Source: Intrasporangium calvum DSM 43043 (GTDB lineage Bacteria; Actinomycetota; Actinomycetes; Actinomycetales; Dermatophilaceae). Taken from it: a stretch of 64,000 bases of DNA. Below the pieces are notes generated by a model. It ran no database searches, was not told where the DNA came from, and was given only the letters and a program-made list of their open reading frames with translations. Below, piece by piece: positions 26,065 through 34,111 of the stretch (positions within the stretch are counted from its first letter, which is position 1; every line of letters starts with the position of its first letter). Where the stretch lies: positions 1,364,001 to 1,428,000 of the forward strand of contig NC_014830.1 in NCBI RefSeq assembly GCF_000184685.1, read 5' to 3'. A program made the translations under genes and the position numbers.

Positions 26065-28028
26065 GTGAGGAGCCGTCCTACCTGGAAGACGGCCACGGCG
26101 AGGAGCCAGGCCACGCTCAGCTGGACCCCGATCCCGAAGGCTGTCCAGCGGAGCCCGACTTCCCGTTTCTGAGCAGCGAGGGTGGCCACGCACGGCGTGT
26201 AGGCGAGGATGAAGACGAGGAAGGCGAGGACGGCGGGGATGGGGTGTCCTCCGGAAGAGTGGTCGAAGGCCTGACGCAGCTCCACGGCCAGGCCACCGGG
26301 CTGGGCGCTGCTCTCGGGCTGTGCGGTGGCGTAGGTCTGCGCCCACGACGACACGACGGCCTCCTTGGCGACGAAGCCGACCATGAGGGCGCCCGTCGTC
26401 TGCCACTCGCCGAAACCGGCCGGCTCGAAGACCGGAGACACCGCCTGCGCCGTGGCTGCATAGAGGCTGTCGCCCGGCGGGACCTGCGCGAAACCGGCGT
26501 CCCCGCGCACCGGCACCGACTGGAGGAGCCAGACCACGGTGACGGCGGCGACGATGATCCCCCCGGCGGTGCGGAGGAAGCCCTTGACGCGGATCCAGCT
26601 GACCATCCCCACGACGCGGAGGGTGGGTCGCTGGTAGGGCGGCAGGTCGATCATGAGCGGCTCACCGCCCATCGTGCGCCACAGCGTCGCGCGCAGGGCG
26701 AGCCCGACGAGGACCACGAGCAGGATCGAGACGACGTACATGCCGAAGACGACCAGTCCTGCTTGCGCCGGCATGAAGGTCGTGGCGAGGAGGACGTAGA
26801 CGGTGAGCCGCGCGCTGCACGAGGTGAAGGGGACGAGGAGCACCGTGAGGATGCGGTGCCGGGCGTTGGGCAGGGCCCGGGTCGCGCTGATCGCCGGGAC
26901 GTTGCACCCGAAGCCGACGACGAGTGGGAGGAAGGCCCGACCCGGCAGGCCGACGAGCCGCATCATCCGGTCGGTCACCACGGCGGCGCGAGCCATGTAG
27001 CCGGAGTCCTCGAGGATGGACAGGAGGATGAACATCAGGCTCATGACGGGGAGGAACGTCAGCAGCATCCCCACTCCGGCCACGAGCCCGTTGACGACGA
27101 GCCCGTGCACCGGCGTGCCCGCGAGCCCGACGGCCTCGAGCAGGGCCGTGGCAGCCGTGGTCACGGGACCGGAGAAGAGCGAGTCGAGCGCCGCCTGGAA
27201 GGGCGCGGCGACCGTCGTCGTCGTCTGGAAGACGACGAACATGGCGGCCAGGAACAGCAGCGGGCCGGAAACCGGGGCGGTGGCCCAGCGGTCGATCCGG
27301 TCGGTCCAGGTGCGCCGGCCTGCGCCGGCCGGCCGCGTGGTCCGGTCGACGACGCCGAGCACCCACGCGAAGCGCTCATCCGCGCGCTCGAGCTCGTCGC
27401 CGTCAGGGTCCGGGAGATCCGGCCGGGGCGGCGGTGCAGGGTGGTCGAGCACCCGCGCGACCGCTGCCTCCAGGGCGGCGCTGCCGAGGCGTCGGCGCGG
27501 GTCGACGACGACGACCGGCAGGCCCAGGGTCTCCTCGAGGGTCCGGTCGTCGATCTCGATGGCCCGCCGCGCGGCCAGGTCGGTCATGGTCAGCGCGATG
27601 ACGACCCGCAGCGAGTGCTCGCGCAGCTGCGCCACCAGGTGGAGGCTGCGCGAGAGGTGGGCTGCGTCGACGACGGCGACGACGACGTCGGGCCGGTCCG
27701 CGACCGGGACGTCGACGAGGAGCCGGCGGGTCAGCTCCTCGTCCGGGGAGGCCGGGTCGAGGCTGTAGGCGCCGGGGAGGTCGAGCAGGGCAACCTCCCT
27801 GCGCGTTTCCTCCGTCCCGAGGAACCAGGCGCCCTCTCCGACCTCCACGGTCGTACCGGGCCAGTTGCCGACGGAGCGGCGAGCTCCGGTGAGCGCGTTG
27901 AAGAGCGTCGACTTGCCGGAGTTCGGAGCGCCGACCAGGGCCACCTCGGGGGACCCGGTCGACGCCTGCGCCTTGGCGGCCTGGCTCGCACAGGAGGGGC
28001 AGGCCGGCGCCGTGTCGTGCGTCGTCAT
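26061..28028 (-). CDS. feoB: Ferrous iron transporter FeoB
   Basis: A 655-residue membrane GTPase that imports Fe2+. The cytosolic G domain has G1 GAPNSGKS near residue 36, G2 RRSVGNWPGTTVE, and G3 DLPGAYSLD; the G4 position reads ALTMTD instead of the usual NxxD. Membrane part: a helix bundle starting FLAAMFVVFQ, then the Fe-gate segments LVVGFGCNVPAISATRAL and FTSCSARLTVYVLL, and a second gate in the ALMVGFVAKEAVVSSW and FILAYTPCVATLAAQ regions. It starts at ATG 28028 with a Cys-containing N-terminus (CPSCASQ). It overlaps feoA and feoC, completing feoABC under an iron box. Confidence 0.95.
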   Translation of the reverse strand: MTTHDTAPACPSCASQAAKAQASTGSPEVALVGAPNSGKSTLFNALTGARRSVGNWPGTTVEVGEGAWFLGTEETRREVALLDLPGAYSLDPASPDEELTRRLLVDVPVADRPDVVVAVVDAAHLSRSLHLVAQLREHSLRVVIALTMTDLAARRAIEIDDRTLEETLGLPVVVVDPRRRLGSAALEAAVARVLDHPAPPPRPDLPDPDGDELERADERFAWVLGVVDRTTRPAGAGRRTWTDRIDRWATAPVSGPLLFLAAMFVVFQTTTTVAAPFQAALDSLFSGPVTTAATALLEAVGLAGTPVHGLVVNGLVAGVGMLLTFLPVMSLMFILLSILEDSGYMARAAVVTDRMMRLVGLPGRAFLPLVVGFGCNVPAISATRALPNARHRILTVLLVPFTSCSARLTVYVLLATTFMPAQAGLVVFGMYVVSILLVVLVGLALRATLWRTMGGEPLMIDLPPYQRPTLRVVGMVSWIRVKGFLRTAGGIIVAAVTVVWLLQSVPVRGDAGFAQVPPGDSLYAATAQAVSPVFEPAGFGEWQTTGALMVGFVAKEAVVSSWAQTYATAQPESSAQPGGLAVELRQAFDHSSGGHPIPAVLAFLVFILAYTPCVATLAAQKREVGLRWTAFGIGVQLSVAWLLAVAVFQVGRLLT

Positions 28029-28348
28029 CGGGCGACCTCCGCCGGCCAGGCGTCCAGGGTGGCCCGGTCCAGTGCGATGCGGGTCGTGCCGGTCGCGATG
28101 ACCCGCCCGCGCCCGGCAGTCCGGTGGAGGATCACCACCTCGGTGCCCGAACGCAGCCCGAGCTCGCCCAGACGGCGGATGGCGGCCGTTCCGAGGCGAG
28201 GGGTGGCCAGGACCACCGTGCTCCCCAACGGGTGTCGCGCCAACGTGGGACTCCGGTCTGACCCCGGGGTGGGTGCGGATGGGTGGTCGCTGCCGGCGGG
28301 AGGCTGGGTGTCCGGCTGGCTCCGCCGGGTCAGCCCGATGAGGTTCAC
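28025..28348 (-). CDS. feoA: FeoA, SH3-like partner of FeoB
   Basis: A 107-residue protein. The C-terminal 70 residues are a FeoA SH3-like barrel (LGSTVVLATPRLGTAAIRRL, then LGLRSGTEVVILHRT), which binds FeoB and modulates transport. The first 35 residues are Pro/Ser-rich (SQPDTQPPAG), longer than the roughly 75-residue core of most FeoA proteins. Start GTG 28348 is in frame; an overlapping ATG at 28350 is out of frame and stops immediately. It overlaps feoB by 4 bp and is first in the operon, 23 bases downstream of an IdeR-type box. Confidence 0.88.
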   Translation of the reverse strand: MNLIGLTRRSQPDTQPPAGSDHPSAPTPGSDRSPTLARHPLGSTVVLATPRLGTAAIRRLGELGLRSGTEVVILHRTAGRGRVIATGTTRIALDRATLDAWPAEVAR

Positions 28349-28370
28349 ATCGCGGACGATACTCCCGCAG

Positions 28371-28389
28371 TTAGGTGTGCCTAACCTCT
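28371..28389 (-). promoter_or_regulatory. IdeR/DtxR-type iron box upstream of feoABC
   Basis: TTAGGTGTGCCTAACCTCT, matching the consensus TTAGGTTAGSCTAACCTAA at 15 of 19 positions with the TTAGGT..CCTAACCT halves preserved. It lies 23 bases upstream of the feoA GTG, where iron-bound IdeR would block transcription. By position it would repress feoABC when iron is plentiful. Confidence 0.85.
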
Positions 28390-28424
28390 GACGGCCAGAA
28401 GTGGCCGGTATCACTCCCGCGACG

Positions 28425-28739
28425 TCAGCGCGGCAGGCTGGACCCGCGCCAGCCGCCGCGTCTCGCCTGCGGACCGACGAGGCGCCAGGCGGGGTCCGAC
28501 CAGGCCGACCGGGCGCGCGGGAGGCCCGCTTCCTCGCCGCCACCGACCGCGGAGAGGACCGCGACCAACGCTGCGATCTCCTCCGCAGCCGGGTTCCCGC
28601 GCAGCACCCGCACCGCGTCACGCGCCTCGCCGGGCTCGCGCTGCTCGCGCTGCGCGCGCAACTGCTCGGAGCTCGCTTCGCTCGCGCGACCTCCTGTTCC
28701 GCCCGAACCAGGCTCGTTCCTCGCGGTTCGGGCGGTCAC
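28425..28739 (-). CDS. accE: Acyl-CoA carboxylase epsilon subunit
   Basis: A 104-residue protein, too short for default gene callers, that follows accD5 with a GTGA overlap. The conserved epsilon core is clear: [20 protein letters not shown] near residues 43-62, then [10 protein letters not shown] and a final GWRGSSLPR. In actinobacteria the epsilon subunit stabilises the alpha-beta complex and boosts activity. The N-terminal 42 residues (from [20 protein letters not shown] onward) are low complexity and unconserved, probably disordered. Start GTG 28739 is set by the coupling to accD5. Confidence 0.87.
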   Translation of the reverse strand: MTARTARNEPGSGGTGGRASEASSEQLRAQREQREPGEARDAVRVLRGNPAAEEIAALVAVLSAVGGGEEAGLPRARSAWSDPAWRLVGPQARRGGWRGSSLPR

Positions 28740-30370
28740 AGCGGAATGTTCCCGTGCTTCTTGGGCGGAAGTGTCTCCCGCTTGTTCTTCAGCGCCCGCA
28801 GGGCGCGGGTGACGTTCATCCGCGTGTTCGACGGGGTGACGACGGTGTCGATGTAGCCGCGCTCCGCCGCGATGTAGGGGTTGGCGAGGGTCTCCTCGTA
28901 GTGCGCGATGAGCTCGGCCCGCTTCGCGTCGACGTCGCCGCCCTCCGCCGCGACGGCGGCGAGCTCCTTGCGATAGAGGATGTTGACCGCTCCCTGTGCG
29001 CCCATGACGGCGATCTGCCCGGTCGGCCAGGCGAGGTTGATGTCGGCGCCGAGGTGCTTGGAGCCCATCACGTCGTAGGCGCCGCCGTAGGCCTTGCGCG
29101 TGATCACCGTGATCTTCGGGACGGTGGCCTCGCCGTAGGCGTAGATCAGCTTCGCGCCGCGGCGGATGATGCCGTCCCATTCCTGGGAGGTGCCGGGCAG
29201 GAACCCCGGGACGTCGACGAACGTCAGCACCGGCACGTTGAAGCAGTCGCAGGTCCGCACGAACCGGGCCGCCTTCTCCGAGGCGTCGATGTCGAGTGTG
29301 CCGGCGAACTGCATCGGCTGGTTGGCCACGACGCCGACGGACATCCCGTCGATCCGCGCGAAGCCGGTGATGATGTTCGGGGCGAAGAGCGGCTGCACCT
29401 CGAGGAACTCACCGTCGTCGACGATGTGCTCGATGACCTGGTGCATGTCGTAGGGCACGTTCGGTGAGTCCGGGATGCACGTGTCGAGCCACCGGTCCTC
29501 GTCGGTGACGGTCAGGTCTGCCTCGCCCTCGCCGTAGGACGGCGGCGTCTCCATGTTGTTGCTGGGCAGGTAGGACAGCAGCGCCTTGACGTAGTCGATG
29601 GCGTCCTGCTCGTCGGTGCCCATGTAGTGGGCGACCCCCGACTTGGTGTTGTGCGTCTTCGCGCCGCCGAGCTCCTCGAAGCCGACGTCCTCACCGGTGA
29701 CGGTCTTGATGACGTCCGGGCCGGTGATGAACATGTGGCTGGTCTGGTCGACCATGACGGTGAAGTCGGTGATCGCGGGGGAGTAGACGGCCCCGCCGGC
29801 GCACGGCCCCATGACGAGGCTGATCTGCGGGATCACGCCGGACGCCCGCACGTTGCGGAAGAAGATCTCGCCGTAGAGCCCGAGGGACACGACTCCCTCC
29901 TGGATCCGAGCGCCACCGGAGTCGTTGAGCCCGACCACCGGGCAGCCGATCTTCATCGCGAAGTCCATCACCTTGACGATCTTCTCGCCGAAGACCTCGC
30001 CGAGCGACCCGCCGAACACGGTGAAGTCCTGCGCGAACACGGCGACCTGGCGGCCGTCGACCGTGCCGTAGCCGGTCACGACGCCGTCACCGTAGGGACG
30101 GTTCTTCTCCTGGCCGAACTGGTTGGACCGGTGGCGGGCGTACTTGTCCATCTCGATGAACGTGCCCTCGTCGAGGAGCATCGCGATCCGCTCGCGGGCG
30201 GTCTTCTTGCCGCGGGCGTGCTGCTTGTCGATCGCTCGCTCGGAGCCGGCATGCGCCACCTCGGCCACCCGACGCTTGAGGTCGGCGAGCTTGCCCGCCG
30301 TCGTCGTCAGGTCGATGGTCTGATCTGCCTGGTGGTGATCTCCCTCGGCGGGGGCCTGCTCCGTTGCCAT
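28736..30370 (-). CDS. accD5: Propionyl/acetyl-CoA carboxylase beta subunit AccD5
   Basis: A 544-residue carboxyltransferase giving methylmalonyl- or malonyl-CoA for fatty acid and lipid synthesis. Both halves are intact: [37 protein letters not shown] and [18 protein letters not shown] in the N-half; [37 protein letters not shown] and [16 protein letters not shown] in the C-half. The acyl-CoA-binding MGPCAGGA and GGAYDV loops agree with the propionyl-type AccD5/PccB group. The ATG at 30370 is well placed. It is coupled to accE and faces birA, whose product biotinylates the partner alpha subunit. Confidence 0.95.
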   Translation of the reverse strand: MATEQAPAEGDHHQADQTIDLTTTAGKLADLKRRVAEVAHAGSERAIDKQHARGKKTARERIAMLLDEGTFIEMDKYARHRSNQFGQEKNRPYGDGVVTGYGTVDGRQVAVFAQDFTVFGGSLGEVFGEKIVKVMDFAMKIGCPVVGLNDSGGARIQEGVVSLGLYGEIFFRNVRASGVIPQISLVMGPCAGGAVYSPAITDFTVMVDQTSHMFITGPDVIKTVTGEDVGFEELGGAKTHNTKSGVAHYMGTDEQDAIDYVKALLSYLPSNNMETPPSYGEGEADLTVTDEDRWLDTCIPDSPNVPYDMHQVIEHIVDDGEFLEVQPLFAPNIITGFARIDGMSVGVVANQPMQFAGTLDIDASEKAARFVRTCDCFNVPVLTFVDVPGFLPGTSQEWDGIIRRGAKLIYAYGEATVPKITVITRKAYGGAYDVMGSKHLGADINLAWPTGQIAVMGAQGAVNILYRKELAAVAAEGGDVDAKRAELIAHYEETLANPYIAAERGYIDTVVTPSNTRMNVTRALRALKNKRETLPPKKHGNIPL

Positions 30371-30393
30371 GGCGGCACTCTAGCCTTGGAAGG

Positions 30394-31278
30394 GTGCGCG
30401 AACCGATCGACCCCGACGTCATCCATGCGGCATTGGTCACGTCCGGCCAGCCCTGGCGGTCAGTCGAGTTCCATCCGTCGATCGGGTCGACGAACAGCCG
30501 GGCTGCCGAGCTCGTCCGGACGCCTGATCCCCCCCCGGGCGCCGGTTCCAGTCAGTCCGCGAGGCCGTATGCCGCTGGGCTCGCTCCCCACGGCAGCCCC
30601 CTCTGGCGCATCGTCCTCACCGACGACCAGACGGGTGGCCGTGGCCGGCTCGGGCGGTCCTGGCAGGTGCCCCCGCGGGCCTCCGTGGCCGTCTCGGCGA
30701 TCGTCCCGGCGCCCGCCGACCTGGGCTGGGCCCCGCTTCTGGCCGGGGTCGCGCTCGGGCGCGCCATCGGGGGCGTCACCACGGCGACCGGAGCCCGACT
30801 CCGGCCCCGGCTCAAGTGGCCCAACGACGTGCTGCTTCCGGAGGACGACGACCGCAAGGTGGCGGGGATCCTCTGCGAGTTCGCCGAAGGGCCCCACGGC
30901 CGGGCGGTCGTGGTCGGTGCCGGGGTGAACGTCGACCAGACCCGCGCCGAGCTGCCGGTCCCGACGGCCACCTCGCTCCGGGTCGCCGGCGCCGTCGTCG
31001 CACGGGAAGACCTCGTCATCGCCTTCCTCAAAGAGCTGGCCGCCGTCCTCAACAGCGGGTCGTCGGCTCGGTCCGCGTACCGCTCGCTGTGCGCCACCGT
31101 CGGATCCCAGGTCGACGTGCACCTCCCGACGGGTGGTCTCGTCTCGGGGCGGGCGGTCCGGGTGGACGACTCGGGGGCGCTGGTCGTCGAGGTCGCCGGG
31201 AGCGAACGGGCCTTCTCGGCGGGCGACGTGGTGCACGTGCGGCCCGGTGCTGAGGCGGCTGGCATGATCGGGCCATGA
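30394..31278 (+). CDS. birA: Biotin-protein ligase
   Basis: A 294-residue class I ligase (no DNA-binding domain) that attaches biotin to AccA3-type carriers. Motifs: GSTNSRAAELV at residues about 32-42, the biotinyl-AMP loop TDDQTGGRGRLGRSW, LKWPNDVLLPEDDDRKVAGIL, VVVGAGVNVD, and a C-terminal SH3-like part (VHLPTGGLVSGRAVRVDDSG). Between the first two motifs is a spacer (PDPPPGAGSSQSARPYAAGL) supplied in part by a repeat A copy, longer than in typical ligases. The GTG at 30394 is abutted by GGAAGG, too close for normal use, so leaderless translation is possible. It sits opposite accD5. Confidence 0.93.
   Translation: MREPIDPDVIHAALVTSGQPWRSVEFHPSIGSTNSRAAELVRTPDPPPGAGSSQSARPYAAGLAPHGSPLWRIVLTDDQTGGRGRLGRSWQVPPRASVAVSAIVPAPADLGWAPLLAGVALGRAIGGVTTATGARLRPRLKWPNDVLLPEDDDRKVAGILCEFAEGPHGRAVVVGAGVNVDQTRAELPVPTATSLRVAGAVVAREDLVIAFLKELAAVLNSGSSARSAYRSLCATVGSQVDVHLPTGGLVSGRAVRVDDSGALVVEVAGSERAFSAGDVVHVRPGAEAAGMIGP
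30564..30589 (+). repeat. Repeat A copy inside birA
   Basis: Full-length copy (GCCGTATGCCGCTGGGCTCG and on to CTCCCC), in frame, encoding RPYAAGLAP in the loop between the GSTN motif and the GRGR loop. Confidence 0.85.
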
Positions 31279-32423
31279 CCCAGGCCGGCGGCTCCGAGGG
31301 CACCGGGCCGTGGCCGGCAGAGCCACCGCCTGCCTCCCTGCCTGAGACAGCGCCTGAACCAGAGCCCGAGCCGCTGCCCGGCGTCGACGTCGACGCGAAG
31401 GAGGTCATCGAGCGGCTGCTCGGGCAGACCCTCGAGATGGGCCGCAGGGACGTGACCCGCGAGGCCGGCGTCTCCCTCCTGTCCGCCCAGAAGTTCTGGC
31501 GCGCCCTCGGCTTCCCGGTCGTCTACACGGACGACGAGCTGTTCACCGGGGCCGACGTCGACGCGCTGCGGGCCGTCGCCGGGATCGTCCGGGACGGGGA
31601 CATCGACGAGACGCTCGCGCTCGCGATGACGCGCGCCGTCGCCCGGTCCGCCGACCGGCTCGCCGTGTGGCAGGCCCAGCTCGTCGCCGAGGCGGTCGAG
31701 ACCGAGAAGTCCGAGCAGCGGGCCACCGAGTCGGTGGCCGGGGCAGAGACGCGGGTCGTCCCGTCCCTCGGAACGGCCGCCGAGACGGCCCAGCGCATGG
31801 CCGACCTGGCCGACCGGTTCGAGCCCCTGCTCGTCTACGCCTGGCGGAGGCACCTCAGCGCCGCGATCTCGAGGATGCTCGCCGACGCCGATCCCGCGAG
31901 CTACGGCCTGGTGAAGATGCGCTCGGTCGGGTTCGCCGACCTGGTCAACTTCACCTCGCTCGTGCGCAAGATGTCCGAGCGCGACCTCGCCCGGCTGGTA
32001 CACCGCTTCGAACGGCTGTCGGCCGATGTCATCACCGCGCACGGTGGTCGCCTCATCAAGACCGTCGGCGACGAGGTCCTCTTCACCACCGTCCAGGCAG
32101 CCCCCGCTGCCGCGATCGCCCTCGACCTCGTCGAGACGATCTCGCAGGACGACGTGCTGCCCGAGGTCCGGTGCGGGATGGCACGCGGCCCGATCGTCTC
32201 CAGCCTGGGGGACGTCTTCGGCACGACCGTCAACCGCGCGTCGCGCCTCACGGCCGTGGCGCAGTCCGGGAGCGTACTCGTCGATGCCCCGATGGCCCGC
32301 GAGCTCGCCACGTTGTCCGGGTTCCAGCTCACGGGCCAGCGCCGCCGGATCCTGCGCGGCGTCGGACCCGTCTCGCCCTCGATGCTCCGCCGGGCCCCCG
32401 CCGAGGGCCGCCGGCCGACCTGA
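31275..32423 (+). CDS. Class III adenylate/guanylate cyclase with Rv1264-like regulatory domain
   Basis: A 382-residue cyclase, probably making cAMP. Residues about 40-160 resemble the autoregulatory domain of Rv1264-type pH-responsive cyclases (LGQTLEMGRRDVTREAGVSL, QKFWRALGFP). The catalytic domain (about 215-350) keeps the class III set: metal Asp in RSVGFADLVNFTSL, the Lys in RLIKTVGDEVLF with the second metal Asp, GDVFG for adenine selection, and the Asn/Arg pair in VNRASRLTAVA. The N-terminal tail is Pro/Glu-rich and there is no membrane helix. The ATG overlaps the birA stop (ATGA), an odd coupling between biotin ligation and signalling. Confidence 0.92.
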   Translation: MTQAGGSEGTGPWPAEPPPASLPETAPEPEPEPLPGVDVDAKEVIERLLGQTLEMGRRDVTREAGVSLLSAQKFWRALGFPVVYTDDELFTGADVDALRAVAGIVRDGDIDETLALAMTRAVARSADRLAVWQAQLVAEAVETEKSEQRATESVAGAETRVVPSLGTAAETAQRMADLADRFEPLLVYAWRRHLSAAISRMLADADPASYGLVKMRSVGFADLVNFTSLVRKMSERDLARLVHRFERLSADVITAHGGRLIKTVGDEVLFTTVQAAPAAAIALDLVETISQDDVLPEVRCGMARGPIVSSLGDVFGTTVNRASRLTAVAQSGSVLVDAPMARELATLSGFQLTGQRRRILRGVGPVSPSMLRRAPAEGRRPT

Positions 32424-32474
32424 CCACCCTCGCCCACCTGCACCCCAACCGAACCCCACCCAGAGGAGCCCGCC

Positions 32475-33284
32475 GTGACCCAGCCCGCCAGCCATAGCCT
32501 CGTGCGTGTCGAACGGTTCGACGAGCCGGGCCTCGCCCACGTCGCGGAGCTCGTGCTCGACCGCCCGGAGTCCCTCAACGCCGTCTCGACCGCGATGGCC
32601 GAGGCCATCCGCGACGCGACCTCCTCGCTCGCGGCCGACGACGGGGTGCGCTGCGTCGTTCTCACCTCGAGCCATCCCAAGGCCTTCTGCGTCGGCGCCG
32701 ACCTCAAGGAGCGCAACGCGTTCACCGACGCGGACCTCGTGCAGCAGCGACCGCTCGCTCGCTCCGCCTACGGCGGCGTCCTCGCTCTCCCGATGCCCGT
32801 CATCGCCGCGGTGGACGGTTTCGCCCTCGGCGGCGGCTTCGAGCTGGCCCTCTCGTGCGACGTCATCATCGCCGGGGAGGGGGCCCTCGTCGGGCTGCCG
32901 GAGGTCGGCGTCGGTGTCATCCCCGGTGGCGGTGGGACCCAGCTGCTCGTGCGCCGCGTCGGCTGGTCCAAGGCGGCCAAGGCGATCTTCTCGGCGGCCA
33001 AGATGCCGGCCACCGAAGCCCTCGGGATGGGTGCCGTCGACGAGGTCGTCCCCGCAGGTCGGGCCCGCGACCGCGCCCTCGAGCTCGCCCGCGCCATCGC
33101 CGCGAACTCGCCGGTCGGCCTGCGCAACGCCAAACGAGCCATGCGCCTGGGGTCCGACGTCGACCTCGCCTCCGGACTGGAGATCGAGGACGCCTGCTGG
33201 CGCGCCACGGCCTTCTCCGGTGACCGCAAGGAGGGCGTGGCCGCCTTCGCCGAGAAGCGCACGCCCAACTGGCCCGGCCGCTGA
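32475..33284 (+). CDS. Enoyl-CoA hydratase/isomerase family protein
   Basis: A 269-residue crotonase-fold enzyme. The oxyanion-hole segments (SHPKAFCVGADLKER, DGFALGGGFELALSCDV) and the catalytic region GLPEVGVGVIPGGGGTQLLVRR are all present, with both candidate glutamates (in GGFELAL and GLPEVG). It ends EKRTPNWPGR, the usual C-terminus of hydratases. Start GTG 32475 has AGGAG 8-12 bases upstream. It hydrates an enoyl-CoA in beta-oxidation or related degradation; acyl chain preference is unclear. It lies 51 bases after the cyclase and may be in its transcript. Confidence 0.93.
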   Translation: MTQPASHSLVRVERFDEPGLAHVAELVLDRPESLNAVSTAMAEAIRDATSSLAADDGVRCVVLTSSHPKAFCVGADLKERNAFTDADLVQQRPLARSAYGGVLALPMPVIAAVDGFALGGGFELALSCDVIIAGEGALVGLPEVGVGVIPGGGGTQLLVRRVGWSKAAKAIFSAAKMPATEALGMGAVDEVVPAGRARDRALELARAIAANSPVGLRNAKRAMRLGSDVDLASGLEIEDACWRATAFSGDRKEGVAAFAEKRTPNWPGR

Positions 33285-33296
33285 GGACGGGCCGCT

Positions 33297-33321
33297 GGGA
33301 GCGAGCCCAGCGGCATACGGC
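33297..33321 (-). repeat. Repeat A copy after the enoyl-CoA hydratase gene
   Basis: Full-length copy ending AGCCCAGCGGCATACGGC. It starts 12 bases after the hydratase stop and lies upstream of the two-component genes. Confidence 0.85.
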
Positions 33322-33431
33322 ATCCCGGACGGGTGGCGTCGGCCCGCGATGTCGGTAGGCTGCGGTCGGGCCCCGCCCACGGGCCGCGGATCCTGGCGAG
33401 ACGCAGTTCGACGTTGACCGAGGACGGTGAC

Positions 33432-34109
33432 ATGACGCGAGTTCTCCTGGCGGAGGACGATCCGGCGATCTCCGAGCCGCTCGCCCGGGCCCTGCGACGC
33501 GAGGGTTACGACGTCGACGTCCGCGAGGACGGCGCCGAAGCGCTCGAAGGAGCCAAGGACAACCCGGACCTCGTGCTCCTCGACCTCGGGCTGCCCAAGG
33601 TCGACGGACTCGAGGTGTGCCGCCGGCTGCGGGCGGAGGGACGCAGCATCCCGGTCCTCATCCTCACCGCGCGGGCCGACGAGGTCGACACCGTCGTCGG
33701 TCTCGACGCCGGCGCCGACGACTACGTGACCAAGCCGTTCCGGCTCGCCGAGCTGCTCGCCCGCGTGCGGGCCCTGCTCCGGCGCACACCCACCGATGTC
33801 GGACCGACCGGAGAGCTGGTCCGGATCGACTCCGACGGTCGACGCGCCTGGTTCAAGGGCGAGGAGCTGCAGCTGACCGCCAAGGAGTTCGACGTGCTCC
33901 GCGTGCTCATCCGCGAACAGGGCAAGGTGGTGCCTCGCGAGCAGCTGATGCGCGAGGTCTGGGACACGGCATGGTTCGGCTCGACAAAGACCCTCGACAT
34001 GCACATCTCGGTCCTGCGCCGCAAGCTCGGCGACGACGCGACCTCGCCGCAGTACATCGCCACCGTGCGTGGCGTCGGCTTCCGCTTCGAGCGACCCAAG
34101 CCCGACTGA
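33432..34109 (+). CDS. OmpR/PhoB-type response regulator
   Basis: A 225-residue DNA-binding regulator. Receiver domain: acidic pocket LLAEDDPAI, phospho-acceptor Asp in VLLDLGLPKVDG near residue 50, Thr in ILTARADEVD, and Lys in VTKPFRLAELLARV. C-terminal winged helix: LTAKEFDVLRVLIREQGKVV, WFGSTKTLDMHISVLRRKLG, IATVRGVGFRFE. The ATG is at 33432, and the stop is 2 bases before the partner kinase. Signal and targets are not identified; the pair is conserved beside GtrA/purK in some actinobacteria as far as I recall. Confidence 0.93.
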   Translation: MTRVLLAEDDPAISEPLARALRREGYDVDVREDGAEALEGAKDNPDLVLLDLGLPKVDGLEVCRRLRAEGRSIPVLILTARADEVDTVVGLDAGADDYVTKPFRLAELLARVRALLRRTPTDVGPTGELVRIDSDGRRAWFKGEELQLTAKEFDVLRVLIREQGKVVPREQLMREVWDTAWFGSTKTLDMHISVLRRKLGDDATSPQYIATVRGVGFRFERPKPD

Positions 34110-34111
34110 CC

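Noticed and set aside
28390-28740. Gene-free gap between feoA and accD5
   Set aside because: It contains accE (28425-28739), recognised by [12 protein letters not shown] and overlap with accD5.
30552-34004. 1150-codon open frame antisense to birA, cyclase, hydratase and response regulator
   Set aside because: All four genes on the plus strand have clear family motifs; the antisense frame stays open because codon third positions are G/C.
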